A DNA stretch of 64,000 nt from Truepera sp965215315 (GTDB lineage: Bacteria; Deinococcota; Deinococci; Deinococcales; Trueperaceae), in contig CBDCDB010000008.1 in NCBI GenBank assembly GCA_965215315.1, positions 1,488,001 through 1,552,000 on the forward strand. Direction: 5' to 3'. Each line of letters begins with the position of its first letter. The stretch's first letter is position 1. Made by a program: the position numbers and the translations under genes. Under the pieces are notes generated by a model that saw only the letters and a list, made by a program, of their open reading frames with translations, did no database searches and was not told the DNA's origin. This document shows, piece after piece, positions 7,815 through 15,661 of this stretch.

Positions 7815-9257
7815 ATGCAAACACATATCATTGAAAGAGACGCGCAGAGCGCCAAGATCAAGGTTGAAATCCCGGCGGGCGACGTTGCTAAGACGTATCA
7901 ACAGGTTTTGAGCAGTATTTCGAGGCAGATCCGCGTACCTGGGTTTCGTCCCGGCAAAGCGCCTAGAGGCGTGATCGAAACGCGCGTCGGCAAAGACGCG
8001 ATTGCCCAAGAGGTGCGTGACGCGCTCGTGCAAACGTATCTTCCGCAAGCGGTCGAAGAGCTGTCGCTAACGCCCGTATCGCAGCACCTGCACGCGCACG
8101 AGCCCGTAGACGGCGAAGACTACGCTTTCGAGGCCGAAGTCGAGTTGTACCCCGACTTCGAGTTGCCCGACACCTCACAGATCATTTTCGACACCGAGCA
8201 GGAGCCGGTCACAGATGAGTTGCTGCAAGAGAATATCGAGGCGCTCCGCCGCCAGAACGCGACTCTGATTCCGGTCGAGCGCCCCGCTGCAGCCGGGGAT
8301 TACCTGATGGTCGAAACGGTGAGTGACGAGGAAGGGCGGGAGGGCTCGAGCATCCCTGTAGACCTGGAAAACGTCGCCCCTGAACTCGCCGAGCAATTTT
8401 TAGGTAAAAGCATCGGTGAGGAAATTGAACTGACCCTTTCGGAAGAAACCGAAGATGACGAGTCGGACGCAGATGATGAAATCGTCGCCGAGGTGAGCGC
8501 GGACGATACAGGTGCAGCTGTAGATACGGAGACGGACGCAGTAGCCACAAACGACGAAGCTGTCCCCGAACCCACGACCTTGCGCGTGGTCGTCAAAGAC
8601 ATCAAAGAGAAAGAACTTCCCGAAACGGATGATGAGTTCGCCCAGACGTTGGGGCTGACGACCTGGGCTGAGGTCGAAACGCAGCTGCGCACGAATCTCG
8701 AGTTGCAACTCGCACAGGACGCACTTTCGGCGCAACAAGAAGAGTTTACCGAAAAGCTGCTCATAGAGGCCGACGTACCGGTGCCGCCAAGCCTCAAAAC
8801 GCGCCGTAAAAGTAGCCTGTTGCAAAACTTGACCCGTGAGTTGGAGGGGCGGGGCGCGACGCTGCAGGGCTACCTGGAAAGTTTGGACGCTGAAGAGGGC
8901 AAACGCGAAGAGTTCGACCGTGAACTCGATGAAGCCGCCGAAAACGCCGTAAAACGCGATTTGGTACTGGAGCGGCTGTTAGAGCAGCGCGGCACAAGGC
9001 TCGCCAACGAAGAGTTCGACGCGGCGCTCGCCTACACCGCCCAGCGCCAGAACAGCACCCCGCAAGCTCTGCGGCAAGAACTCGGCGAATCGGGGCTGGC
9101 CAACTACCGCTTTCTCCTGACCCGTGACAAAGCGGTGCGTGAGACCGTTATGGAACTGCTCGCCGCGCAAGCCGGTGACACTCAGCCTCAGCCGGACAAC
9201 GAAGATAACAGCTCGTATGACAACACCCCCAAAACTCCGGTAGAATCCGAAGTATAA
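7815..9257 (+). CDS. tig: Trigger factor with an acidic insert
   Basis: Ribosome-associated chaperone for nascent chains. The ribosome-binding loop GFRPGKAP is at residues 43-50, followed by a PPIase-like domain and the C-terminal helical arms. At 480 residues it is longer than most trigger factors (about 430-450) because of a low-complexity Asp/Glu-rich insert at about 209-252 that interrupts the PPIase-like domain. The C-terminal tail is disordered and polar. The ATG has AAGGAG at 7804-7809. It heads the tig-clpP-clpX operon: clpP starts 18 bp after its stop. Confidence 0.95.
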   Translation: MQTHIIERDAQSAKIKVEIPAGDVAKTYQQVLSSISRQIRVPGFRPGKAPRGVIETRVGKDAIAQEVRDALVQTYLPQAVEELSLTPVSQHLHAHEPVDGEDYAFEAEVELYPDFELPDTSQIIFDTEQEPVTDELLQENIEALRRQNATLIPVERPAAAGDYLMVETVSDEEGREGSSIPVDLENVAPELAEQFLGKSIGEEIELTLSEETEDDESDADDEIVAEVSADDTGAAVDTETDAVATNDEAVPEPTTLRVVVKDIKEKELPETDDEFAQTLGLTTWAEVETQLRTNLELQLAQDALSAQQEEFTEKLLIEADVPVPPSLKTRRKSSLLQNLTRELEGRGATLQGYLESLDAEEGKREEFDRELDEAAENAVKRDLVLERLLEQRGTRLANEEFDAALAYTAQRQNSTPQALRQELGESGLANYRFLLTRDKAVRETVMELLAAQAGDTQPQPDNEDNSSYDNTPKTPVESEV

Positions 9258-9274
9258 CCAGTTAGGAGCGCGTT

Positions 9275-9907
9275 ATGCCCTTGGTCCCCTACGTGATCGA
9301 ACAAACCGGGCGCGGTGAACGGATGTACGACGTTTATAGCCGCCTCTTAAAAGAGCGCATCATCTTTTTGGGCTCACCAATTGACAGTGAAGTTGCCAAC
9401 GTCATCGTCGCGCAGCTTCTCCTGCTCGATTCGCAGTCGTCCGAGCAGGAAATCAGCGTATTTATCAACTGCCCCGGCGGTGAGGTCTACGCCGGACTCG
9501 CCATCTACGACACGATGCAGTTCATCAGTGCGCCCGTCGCCACAACCTGCGTCGGTATCGCCATGTCGATGGGTTCGGTGATTCTAATGGCGGGGGCCGA
9601 AGGTAAACGGGCCGCGCTGCCGCACAGCCGCATCATGATTCACCAAGGTTCGTCGGGCTTTCGCGGCAACACGCCGGACGTTGAGGTGCAGGCCAAAGAG
9701 GTCTTGTATCTGCGCGACCAGATGGTTGACCTTTACGAACGCCATACGAACGCGAGCCACAGCCGTGAAAAACTCCTGCGCGATATGGAACGCGACCTCT
9801 TTATGAACCCTCAGGCGGCGCAAGAGTATGGTCTCATCGACCGTGTGGTCGAACCACGGGGGCTCGAGCGCTTTACAGGTGCCGGACTGCCCGAGGGGGA
9901 CGAATAG
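9275..9907 (+). CDS. clpP: ATP-dependent Clp protease proteolytic subunit
   Basis: The serine peptidase of the Clp complex, 210 residues, normal length. The catalytic triad can be placed at Ser98 (AMSMG), His123 (MIHQG) and Asp174 (MERDLF), with the oxyanion segment NCPGGEVYAG at 65-74. The Shine-Dalgarno TTAGGAG precedes the ATG. The stop codon is immediately followed by the clpX start, so the peptidase and its unfoldase are translationally coupled. Confidence 0.97.
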   Translation: MPLVPYVIEQTGRGERMYDVYSRLLKERIIFLGSPIDSEVANVIVAQLLLLDSQSSEQEISVFINCPGGEVYAGLAIYDTMQFISAPVATTCVGIAMSMGSVILMAGAEGKRAALPHSRIMIHQGSSGFRGNTPDVEVQAKEVLYLRDQMVDLYERHTNASHSREKLLRDMERDLFMNPQAAQEYGLIDRVVEPRGLERFTGAGLPEGDE

Positions 9908-11104
9908 GTGGCGCAAGCCCGCTGCAACTTTTGCGGTCGTACCCACGCCGAAGTACGTCACCTCGTCGCAGCTGAAAACGGCGTCACCCACATCTGCAGC
10001 GACTGCGTAACACGCATTTCGCAGGTTCTGGCGCAGGCCAAAGGGAGTAGCGCCCCGCTGCCGCACCCGGTCACGCCGCGCGAAATCAAAGCGCAGCTAG
10101 ACGCCTATGTGATCGAACAAGACGAGGCGAAGAAGACGCTTTCGGTCGCGGTGTTTAACCACTATCTGCGGCTCCAGCACCCAGACTCAGAGTTGCAAAA
10201 AGCCAATATCTTGCTGCTCGGCCCGAGTGGAACAGGCAAAACGCTCCTCGCTCAGACGCTCGCTCGCATTTTGGAAGTCCCCTTTGCCATTGCCGACGCC
10301 ACTACGCTGACCGAAGCCGGGTACGTCGGTGACGATGTAGAAAACATTATCGTGCGACTTTTGCAAACCGCCGACTACAACGTCGAGGCTGCCGAGCGCG
10401 GCATCATCTACATCGATGAAATCGACAAAATCGCCCGTAAAAGTGAAGGAACAAGCATCACCCGCGACGTGTCGGGTGAAGGTGTGCAGCAAGCCCTGCT
10501 CAAAATTGTCGAGGGTTCGGTGACGCATGTGCCGCCGCAAGGGGGGCGCAAACATCCGCATCAAGAGCTTATCGCGGTGGACACCACGAATATCTTATTT
10601 ATCTGCGGCGGCGCGTTTGAAGGTTTGGACGGGATTATCCGCAACCGCACCGATGTGTCGAAGGTCGGGTTTGGGTATCAAGGCGAGGCAAAGAGTGAAA
10701 ACGTCGCGGAGAAGGTGACGCCCGAAGACCTCGTGCGGTTTGGACTGATTCCTGAACTTATCGGACGTTTGGCTGTGACCTCGAGCCTCAACCAACTCAG
10801 CCTAGAGGCGCTCGTAGACGTGTTGACCAAACCGAAAAACGCCCTTGTGAAGCAGTATAGGGAGCTGTTTAGGCTCGAGGGCGTTGACCTCAGCTTTAAC
10901 GAGTCGGCCCTCTACGAAATTGCCAGCCGCGCCAAAGCTAGGGGCACCGGCGCACGCGGACTTCGCTCAGTGATGGAAAAAACGCTTTTAGAGTTAATGT
11001 ATGAGGTGCCGGGGAACGATTTGTCGGCGATTAACGTGAACCTCGAGAATTTGGACAACCCACAGATGATTTTGGCGCAGGCTGAGCGGCAGAGGACAGC
11101 GTAA
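9908..11104 (+). CDS. clpX: ATP-dependent Clp protease ATP-binding subunit ClpX
   Basis: AAA+ unfoldase that feeds substrates to ClpP. The N-terminal zinc-binding domain has Cys6, Cys9, Cys30 and Cys33. Walker A is GPSGTGKT (105-112), the ClpX pore-loop segment GYVGDDVEN follows (139-147), and Walker B is IIYIDE (166-171). A GFG-type loop (KVGFGYQG) in the region of the ClpP-docking IGF motif is slightly divergent. The start is a GTG touching the clpP stop codon. Length 398 residues, close to the family norm. Confidence 0.97.
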   Translation: MAQARCNFCGRTHAEVRHLVAAENGVTHICSDCVTRISQVLAQAKGSSAPLPHPVTPREIKAQLDAYVIEQDEAKKTLSVAVFNHYLRLQHPDSELQKANILLLGPSGTGKTLLAQTLARILEVPFAIADATTLTEAGYVGDDVENIIVRLLQTADYNVEAAERGIIYIDEIDKIARKSEGTSITRDVSGEGVQQALLKIVEGSVTHVPPQGGRKHPHQELIAVDTTNILFICGGAFEGLDGIIRNRTDVSKVGFGYQGEAKSENVAEKVTPEDLVRFGLIPELIGRLAVTSSLNQLSLEALVDVLTKPKNALVKQYRELFRLEGVDLSFNESALYEIASRAKARGTGARGLRSVMEKTLLELMYEVPGNDLSAINVNLENLDNPQMILAQAERQRTA

Positions 11105-11119
11105 AGTTTTTAAGGCATA

Positions 11120-11527
11120 ATGATTCAGGGACTAGACCACATCGCAGTAGCTGTCTCCGATTTACGGCGTTCAGTGGACTTCTACTGCGATGTACTAGGT
11201 ATGCGCGTCGTTGACTCAGGTTCAACAGAAAACGCAGCGTTCTACTGGCTCAATTTTGGGGTTGCTCAAACGCTCAATCTAGCGCTTAATCCAATGCAGA
11301 CACCGAAAGCTCTTGGAATCGAGCTAGACTGGTCACGAACTCCGCATATCGCGTTCTCCGCACCGGAAAAAACATTAGGCGTCCTTGAAAAACGTTTGGA
11401 CGAACAAGGTGTTCTTTACAAGCGCTCGGCAACAGGTTTGTATTTTACCGACCCAGACGGCAATTACTTAGAAGTTACATTTTGGCGGGAAAAAGGTTTA
11501 AGAGACGCCGGTATCCCCCACTGGTAA
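11120..11527 (+). CDS. VOC family (glyoxalase/dioxygenase fold) protein
   Basis: A 135-residue VOC-fold protein with the pattern of glyoxalase I and extradiol dioxygenases: DHIAVAVSDL at the start with metal ligand His7, a second His in PHIAFS, and a Glu in NYLEVTFW near the end, following the usual FTDPDGN turn. It lies 15 bp downstream of clpX with TAAGG before the ATG, so it may be read through from that operon. The substrate cannot be told from sequence. Confidence 0.85.
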   Translation: MIQGLDHIAVAVSDLRRSVDFYCDVLGMRVVDSGSTENAAFYWLNFGVAQTLNLALNPMQTPKALGIELDWSRTPHIAFSAPEKTLGVLEKRLDEQGVLYKRSATGLYFTDPDGNYLEVTFWREKGLRDAGIPHW

Positions 11528-11551
11528 AGGCGGTATGCTTCTAGGCTTTGA

Positions 11552-12688
11552 TTACTGGATATAGACGCGGCAACGTTCAACTACTTCAGCAAACGCTTTC
11601 GCCGCAAAATCCACCATCTCATCCGTAACCCCGCGCCCCAGCGATAATCTAATACTCGCTTTCGCTTCACGGTGACTTAGGCCCATTGCTAGCAGGACGT
11701 GGGAGGGCTCGAGCGTCCCCGCTGCACACGCCGACCCCGCACTCGCGTAAACTCCGGCAGCGTCCAAACCCATCAGCAGGTCTTCCCCATCCACCCCGGC
11801 AACTCGGACGTTCAGATGTTTGGGGCTGCGCGGCGCACCGGGCGCGTTGAGCTTTACGCCGTCGATTTTGAGGATTTGAGCCTCGAGTCTATCCCGCGAC
11901 CGGGCAATCCCCTCCGGGTCTGTTGCCAAACGCTCTTGCGCCAACTCCGCCGCCCGACCAAACCCGACAATCGCCGGAACGTTTAGGGTTCCGGCGCGGA
12001 GGCCGCGCTCCTGCTCACCACCGAGTAAAAAGGGGGGTAGCGCGAGGCCGCTCCTCACATAAAGCGCCCCGACTCCCTTGGGGCCGTAAACTTTGTGCGC
12101 CGAAAGTGCCAGCATATCCGTGCCTAATTGCTGCACATTTACGTCCATCACACCGAGCGCCTGTACCGCGTCACAGAAGAGAACTGCGCCAGCCTCGTGG
12201 ACGATTTGGCTGATAGCCGGAATATCGGTGACGACACCGGTTTCATTATTGACGAGCATCAATGCAACTAAGAATGTGTCAGGTTGTAAGGCTGCTTGAA
12301 CCGCGTCTGGGGTAATTTCGCCACGTGTGTTGGGTTTTAGGTAAGTAACCTGCCAGCCATGGGTCTCGAGATACCTACACGTACTCAAAACAGCGGCGTG
12401 CTCGAGCAAACTCGTCACGATATGCCCGCCCGGAAACTGCGAAGCATAGGCGCGCAGGGCGTGATTATCGGCTTCGGTTGCGCCCGACGCAAAGGTTATT
12501 TCACGGGGCTGAGCGTTTATCGCTGAGGCTAACCTTTCCCGCGCTGTCTCAACCGCCCTACGTGCCCGCTGTCCCGCACGGTGGAGTGACGCCGGGTTGC
12601 CGAAGTTACCTTTTAGAGCCGGGAGCATCGCCTCCAAGACAAGGGGCTCGAGCGGCGTCGTCGCAGCGTAGTCGAGGTAAGCGTTCAT
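11552..12688 (-). CDS. iscS: Cysteine desulfurase (IscS/NifS class)
   Basis: PLP enzyme that moves sulfur from cysteine to Fe-S scaffolds or tRNA thiolation enzymes. The N-terminal segment YLDYAATTPLEP and the PLP lysine 199 in SAHKVYGPKG are clear. The active-site Cys321 sits in SAGSACAAG, the short-loop arrangement. Length 378 residues. It lies downstream of the Rrf2/IscR-like gene on the same strand, the usual Isc arrangement, though no iscU follows. The ATG has no Shine-Dalgarno; TAAACT ends 6 nt upstream, so it may also have its own leaderless transcript. Confidence 0.93.
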   Translation of the reverse strand: MNAYLDYAATTPLEPLVLEAMLPALKGNFGNPASLHRAGQRARRAVETARERLASAINAQPREITFASGATEADNHALRAYASQFPGGHIVTSLLEHAAVLSTCRYLETHGWQVTYLKPNTRGEITPDAVQAALQPDTFLVALMLVNNETGVVTDIPAISQIVHEAGAVLFCDAVQALGVMDVNVQQLGTDMLALSAHKVYGPKGVGALYVRSGLALPPFLLGGEQERGLRAGTLNVPAIVGFGRAAELAQERLATDPEGIARSRDRLEAQILKIDGVKLNAPGAPRSPKHLNVRVAGVDGEDLLMGLDAAGVYASAGSACAAGTLEPSHVLLAMGLSHREAKASIRLSLGRGVTDEMVDFAAKAFAEVVERCRVYIQ

Positions 12689-12778
12689 CTCTCTAGTTTA
12701 GGGGATAAAGCAGACAAAACGGGTCAGCCAACCATAAAAAACGGCATGATTTCTCACGCCGCACGGTAAGCAAGAAAA

Positions 12779-13225
12779 TTAGTTGGTACTAGCAAACTGT
12801 TCGGGTAAGGGCTCGAGCTGCAACAGTTCCCGTTCAGAAACGAGCTGTGCCAGCGTCGTACCGCCCAAAACGTCACGAACGGCGTTATCAACACGGTTCC
12901 AGAGCGTTTCCGTCGAACAGTGCCCGGTGTGCTCGCAGGCGTCGGTGTCGTCGATACATGCGACCGGTGCGAGGCTGCCTTCCATCAGTTCAACAACCTC
13001 TAAAGCAGTGACTTGCTCTAAGGGCCGGGTGACGCGGTAGCCGCCGTAAGCGCCGCGCGTCGACTCGACAATGCCCGCCCGCCGTAAAACCGCGATAATC
13101 TGCTCGAGGTAGTGCTGGCTGATATTTTGCCGGTCGGCAACGACCTTGAGGCTCGTCGGTTCACTGCTGAGGGCAATCTCCACAAGTGCCCGCATTCCGT
13201 ATTGTGCGCGTGTCGAAACCCACAT
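12779..13225 (-). CDS. iscR: Rrf2-family Fe-S regulator, IscR-like
   Basis: A 148-residue winged-helix Rrf2 regulator. The DNA-binding part has the conserved YGMRALVEIAL start and the ISQHYLEQIIAVLRRAGIVES recognition region split by a G-rich wing (RGAYGGYRV). Three cysteines at 90, 97 and 103 match the spacing of the [2Fe-2S] ligands in IscR. With iscS just downstream it probably represses its own operon when clusters are plentiful. The ATG is preceded by AGGAGG and a good sigma-70 promoter. Confidence 0.9.
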   Translation of the reverse strand: MWVSTRAQYGMRALVEIALSSEPTSLKVVADRQNISQHYLEQIIAVLRRAGIVESTRGAYGGYRVTRPLEQVTALEVVELMEGSLAPVACIDDTDACEHTGHCSTETLWNRVDNAVRDVLGGTTLAQLVSERELLQLEPLPEQFASTN

Positions 13226-13252
13226 AGCGTCCTCCTGGGTCAGCTAACGGTC

Positions 13253-13282
13253 ACTATAGACCGCGCCCTACGGCTACGTCAA
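13253..13282 (-). promoter_or_regulatory. Promoter of the iscR-iscS unit
   Basis: On the minus strand, TTGACG (complement of 13277-13282), an 18-bp spacer and TATAGT (complement of 13253-13258), followed by AGGAGG and the iscR ATG. This is one of the best sigma-70 matches in the window. Confidence 0.7.
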
Positions 13283-13325
13283 GAAAATCGGAACGATTCC
13301 GAGGTTTGGGCAACCCCGTTTGCAC

Positions 13326-15059
13326 TTAGCCTTGCCCCAGCGTCGATAAAAACTCGCCGTTGGTTTTGACGCGGCCCAGACGCGACAACAGCATGTCCAT
13401 CGCCTCTGCCGGGTCCATGTCGGAGATGACTTTACGGAGGAGCCACATTTTAGCAAGCACAGCTTCACCCAAGAGCAGGTCTTCGCGGCGTGTGCCTGAT
13501 TTGAGGATGTCGATGGCCGGAAAGATGCGGCGCTCTTCTAGGCGGCGTGACAGGTGCAGTTCCATGTTACCGGTACCCTTGAACTCTTCAAAAATCACGT
13601 CGTCCATCCGGGAGCCGGTTTCAACCAGAGCCGTCGCTAAAATTGACAACGAACCGCCGCCGCGAATATTACGGGCTGCGCCCAAAAAGCGTTTGGGCCA
13701 GTGCAGCGCACTGCTGTCGAGACCACCCGAAAGGGTACGTCCGGTCGGCGGCGTCACAAGGTTATTCGCGCGTGCGAGACGTGTGATCGAATCCAATAAA
13801 ATCATCACGTGCCCGCCCTCTTCGACAATGCGGCGGCTGCGTTCGTGGACAAACTCCGCGACGCGGATGTGGTTGGTCGGCGGCTCGTCAAAGGTGCTGG
13901 CGATCACCTCGACACCCGAAACCGACTCGCGGAAATCCGTAACCTCTTCGGGGCGTTCGTCAACCAGCAAGACGATGACTTTGATATCGGGTTCGTTTTG
14001 CACAACCGAGTTGGCAATCTTTTTCAGAAGCGTTGTTTTACCGGCTTTGGGCGGCGCGACGATAAGTCCGCGTTGACCGCGCCCGATGGGGGCTAAAAGG
14101 TCGATAACCCGCGCAGCGACCTCGTTTTGGGTGGTCTCGAGCTTGATACGCGAGTCGGGAAACGTCGGCACGAGGTCATCAAAGCGGGGACGTTTGGCGG
14201 CTTGAAATGGATCGACGCCGTTGACGGCTTCAACCCGGATGAGCGTGCCGTAACGCTCATTATCACGCGGGCGGCGGGCTTTACCCAAGATAAAGTCGCC
14301 GGTGCGAAGTTTGAACTGTTTGATAAGTCCCGCCGAAACGATGACCGAGCGGGTGTTATTTTGCAGCAATGATTCTTGCAAGAAACCGTAGCCGTCCGAC
14401 GAGATTTCTAGGTAGCCTTTGACGAGGCGTAAACCCTCAGCTTCTGAAGCGCGCTCTAAAATAGCGACTGAAAGCTCATCTTTGCTGAACTGACGGTAAT
14501 CCGATAACCCGACCTCGATGGCTAAAAGGTGCAGTTCAGGCAAGATTTTGGCCTGCAAATCGCGGTAGTTGAGCGTTAGGCGGCGCGAGTTACGGTTATT
14601 GCGGCCCCGGCGGGGGGTGTTGTTCGCTGTGTCGGAGGTATCACGGTCGGAGGTATCACGGTCAGAGGTGTCACGGTCAGAGGTGTTACGTTCGTTGTCG
14701 CTATCGTCGTCTGCGCTATCGTCTCTGGTGTCTGCCGTGTCCGCGTCTCGAGCTTGGGTGTCTCGAGCGGCGCGTTTACCGCGTCCCGGTTCGGTTTCCA
14801 CGTTATCTTCCGCCTCGACCTTGGGGCGGTTCGGACGCCTGCCCCGGCGTTTGACCGGTTCAGCAGTTTCGGTGCTGTCAGCTGCCGCGTCTGTACGAGC
14901 AGCTTCTGCAGCGGGTTCCTCTGCCGCGGGTTCTGCGGTAGTTTCAGGCGTTTTCTTGCGCCCGCTTCCCTTTGGCCGACCACGGCGGCGCGGCTGCGGC
15001 GCAACCTCGTCGGTTCCCGGCTCGAGGGTTTGGGTATCACTTTCGTTGGCTTCGCTCAT
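13326..15059 (-). CDS. rho: Transcription termination factor Rho with a long disordered N-terminus
   Basis: Hexameric RNA helicase that ends transcription. In the numbering of the longest frame (584 codons from 15080) the Rho N-terminal and cold-shock RNA-binding parts span about 170-300, and Walker A is APPKAGKTT (342-350). The Q-loop and R-loop region contains GLDSSALHWPKRF. Ahead of this lies about 160 residues of low-complexity Ala/Glu/Arg/Asp sequence containing four copies of TSDRD-like repeats. I prefer the ATG at 15059 (577 aa) because a predicted promoter ends at 15082, which would place the upstream ATG at or before the transcript start. Confidence 0.95.
   Translation of the reverse strand: MSEANESDTQTLEPGTDEVAPQPRRRGRPKGSGRKKTPETTAEPAAEEPAAEAARTDAAADSTETAEPVKRRGRRPNRPKVEAEDNVETEPGRGKRAARDTQARDADTADTRDDSADDDSDNERNTSDRDTSDRDTSDRDTSDTANNTPRRGRNNRNSRRLTLNYRDLQAKILPELHLLAIEVGLSDYRQFSKDELSVAILERASEAEGLRLVKGYLEISSDGYGFLQESLLQNNTRSVIVSAGLIKQFKLRTGDFILGKARRPRDNERYGTLIRVEAVNGVDPFQAAKRPRFDDLVPTFPDSRIKLETTQNEVAARVIDLLAPIGRGQRGLIVAPPKAGKTTLLKKIANSVVQNEPDIKVIVLLVDERPEEVTDFRESVSGVEVIASTFDEPPTNHIRVAEFVHERSRRIVEEGGHVMILLDSITRLARANNLVTPPTGRTLSGGLDSSALHWPKRFLGAARNIRGGGSLSILATALVETGSRMDDVIFEEFKGTGNMELHLSRRLEERRIFPAIDILKSGTRREDLLLGEAVLAKMWLLRKVISDMDPAEAMDMLLSRLGRVKTNGEFLSTLGQG
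14631..14690 (-). repeat. Four tandem 15-bp units in the rho 5' coding region
   Basis: Four consecutive 15-bp units (plus-strand form GTCRGAGGTRTYACG) encode repeated TSDRD pentapeptides in the disordered N-terminus of Rho. Units 1 and 2 are identical and units 3 and 4 differ by one base, so this is a recent tandem expansion in whole codons. Confidence 0.9.
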
Positions 15060-15081
15060 GGAGGCTCTACTTTCATACATA

Positions 15082-15109
15082 TATCTATGTTTAAGCTATC
15101 TGCGCTCAA
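15082..15109 (-). promoter_or_regulatory. Predicted rho promoter
   Basis: On the minus strand TTGAGC (complement of 15104-15109), a 16-bp spacer, and TAGATA (complement of 15082-15087). The transcript would start about 15 nt before the ATG at 15059. Confidence 0.45.
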
Positions 15110-15236
15110 CCGTGCGTCAGGCTATAAGAGGATGAGCCGGTCTAAAACTATAGGGACAACAAGATTTTCTAACTTGGTAAGGCTACAGCACCCGGATAGT
15201 TGCACTTAATTGTCAGCGGGTGTGCAGCGCGGCGTG

Positions 15237-15266
15237 TTGACGTGCCTGATAAAGTGCTGCTAACCT
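15237..15266 (+). promoter_or_regulatory. Predicted promoter of the T-box-ileS transcript
   Basis: TTGACG (15237-15242), an 18-bp spacer and TAACCT (15261-15266), placing the transcript start near 15273, just before the T-box leader. Confidence 0.5.
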
Positions 15267-15299
15267 GAGTATACGCACTCAGACGCGCAGATGTAAAGC

Positions 15300-15634
15300 G
15301 CAGACGATGCAAAACCCTTGACCGGGTCAACATAAAGGCGATGACAGGCAGGAGTAGGGGCTAAAAGGCGGTTAGGAGCGAGCCGGGGACGGTGCGAGCC
15401 CGGTAATACGCAGAGCCCGCGAAAATCAGCCTCGAGCCGTCCACCGAACGGGTTTATAACCTCAGTAGAGTGGAACGTGAGCTGCACGTTACAGCGGCAG
15501 ATTATCCCCTTACTAGCTTAAGAGGGGCAATCGCAGAGGCAGGTGCGGCGACGCACCGGCGAAGTTGGGTGGTATCACGCCGGTTTGTAAAGACATTCAG
15601 GGCGTCCCAATCGAAATGTTCGGGGCGCTTTTTT
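15300..15634 (+). ncRNA. T-box riboswitch, isoleucine specifier
   Basis: The leader has the landmarks of a T-box. Stem I begins near GCGATGACAGGCAGGAG (15329-15345), with a distal part AGCGAGCCGGGGACGGTG around 15378. The specifier context GAAAATCA contains ATC (Ile) at 15425-15427. The T-box core GGGTGGTA lies at 15567-15574, and a terminator stem GCGTCCC (15602-15608) with GGGGCGC (15622-15628) is followed by six T's. Uncharged tRNA-Ile should stabilise the antiterminator and allow transcription of ileS. Exact ends were judged by eye. Confidence 0.88.
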
Positions 15635-15661
15635 GTTTGGAGCCCCCGTAAAAGGAGCGTT

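Noticed and set aside
13360..14076. 238-codon open frame antisense to rho
   Set aside because: Shadow of the rho coding frame, with a biased composition and no recognisable protein.
14631..14690. CRISPR-like repeat
   Set aside because: The 15-bp units are contiguous without spacers and keep the rho reading frame.
14569..15135. 188-codon Ser/Arg-rich frame opposite the rho N-terminus
   Set aside because: Created by the low-complexity repeat of rho on the other strand.
15470..15661. N-terminal extension of IleRS by 64 codons
   Set aside because: This stretch is the T-box leader (core motif and terminator), and the ATG at 15662 has a good ribosome-binding site and matches the family start.
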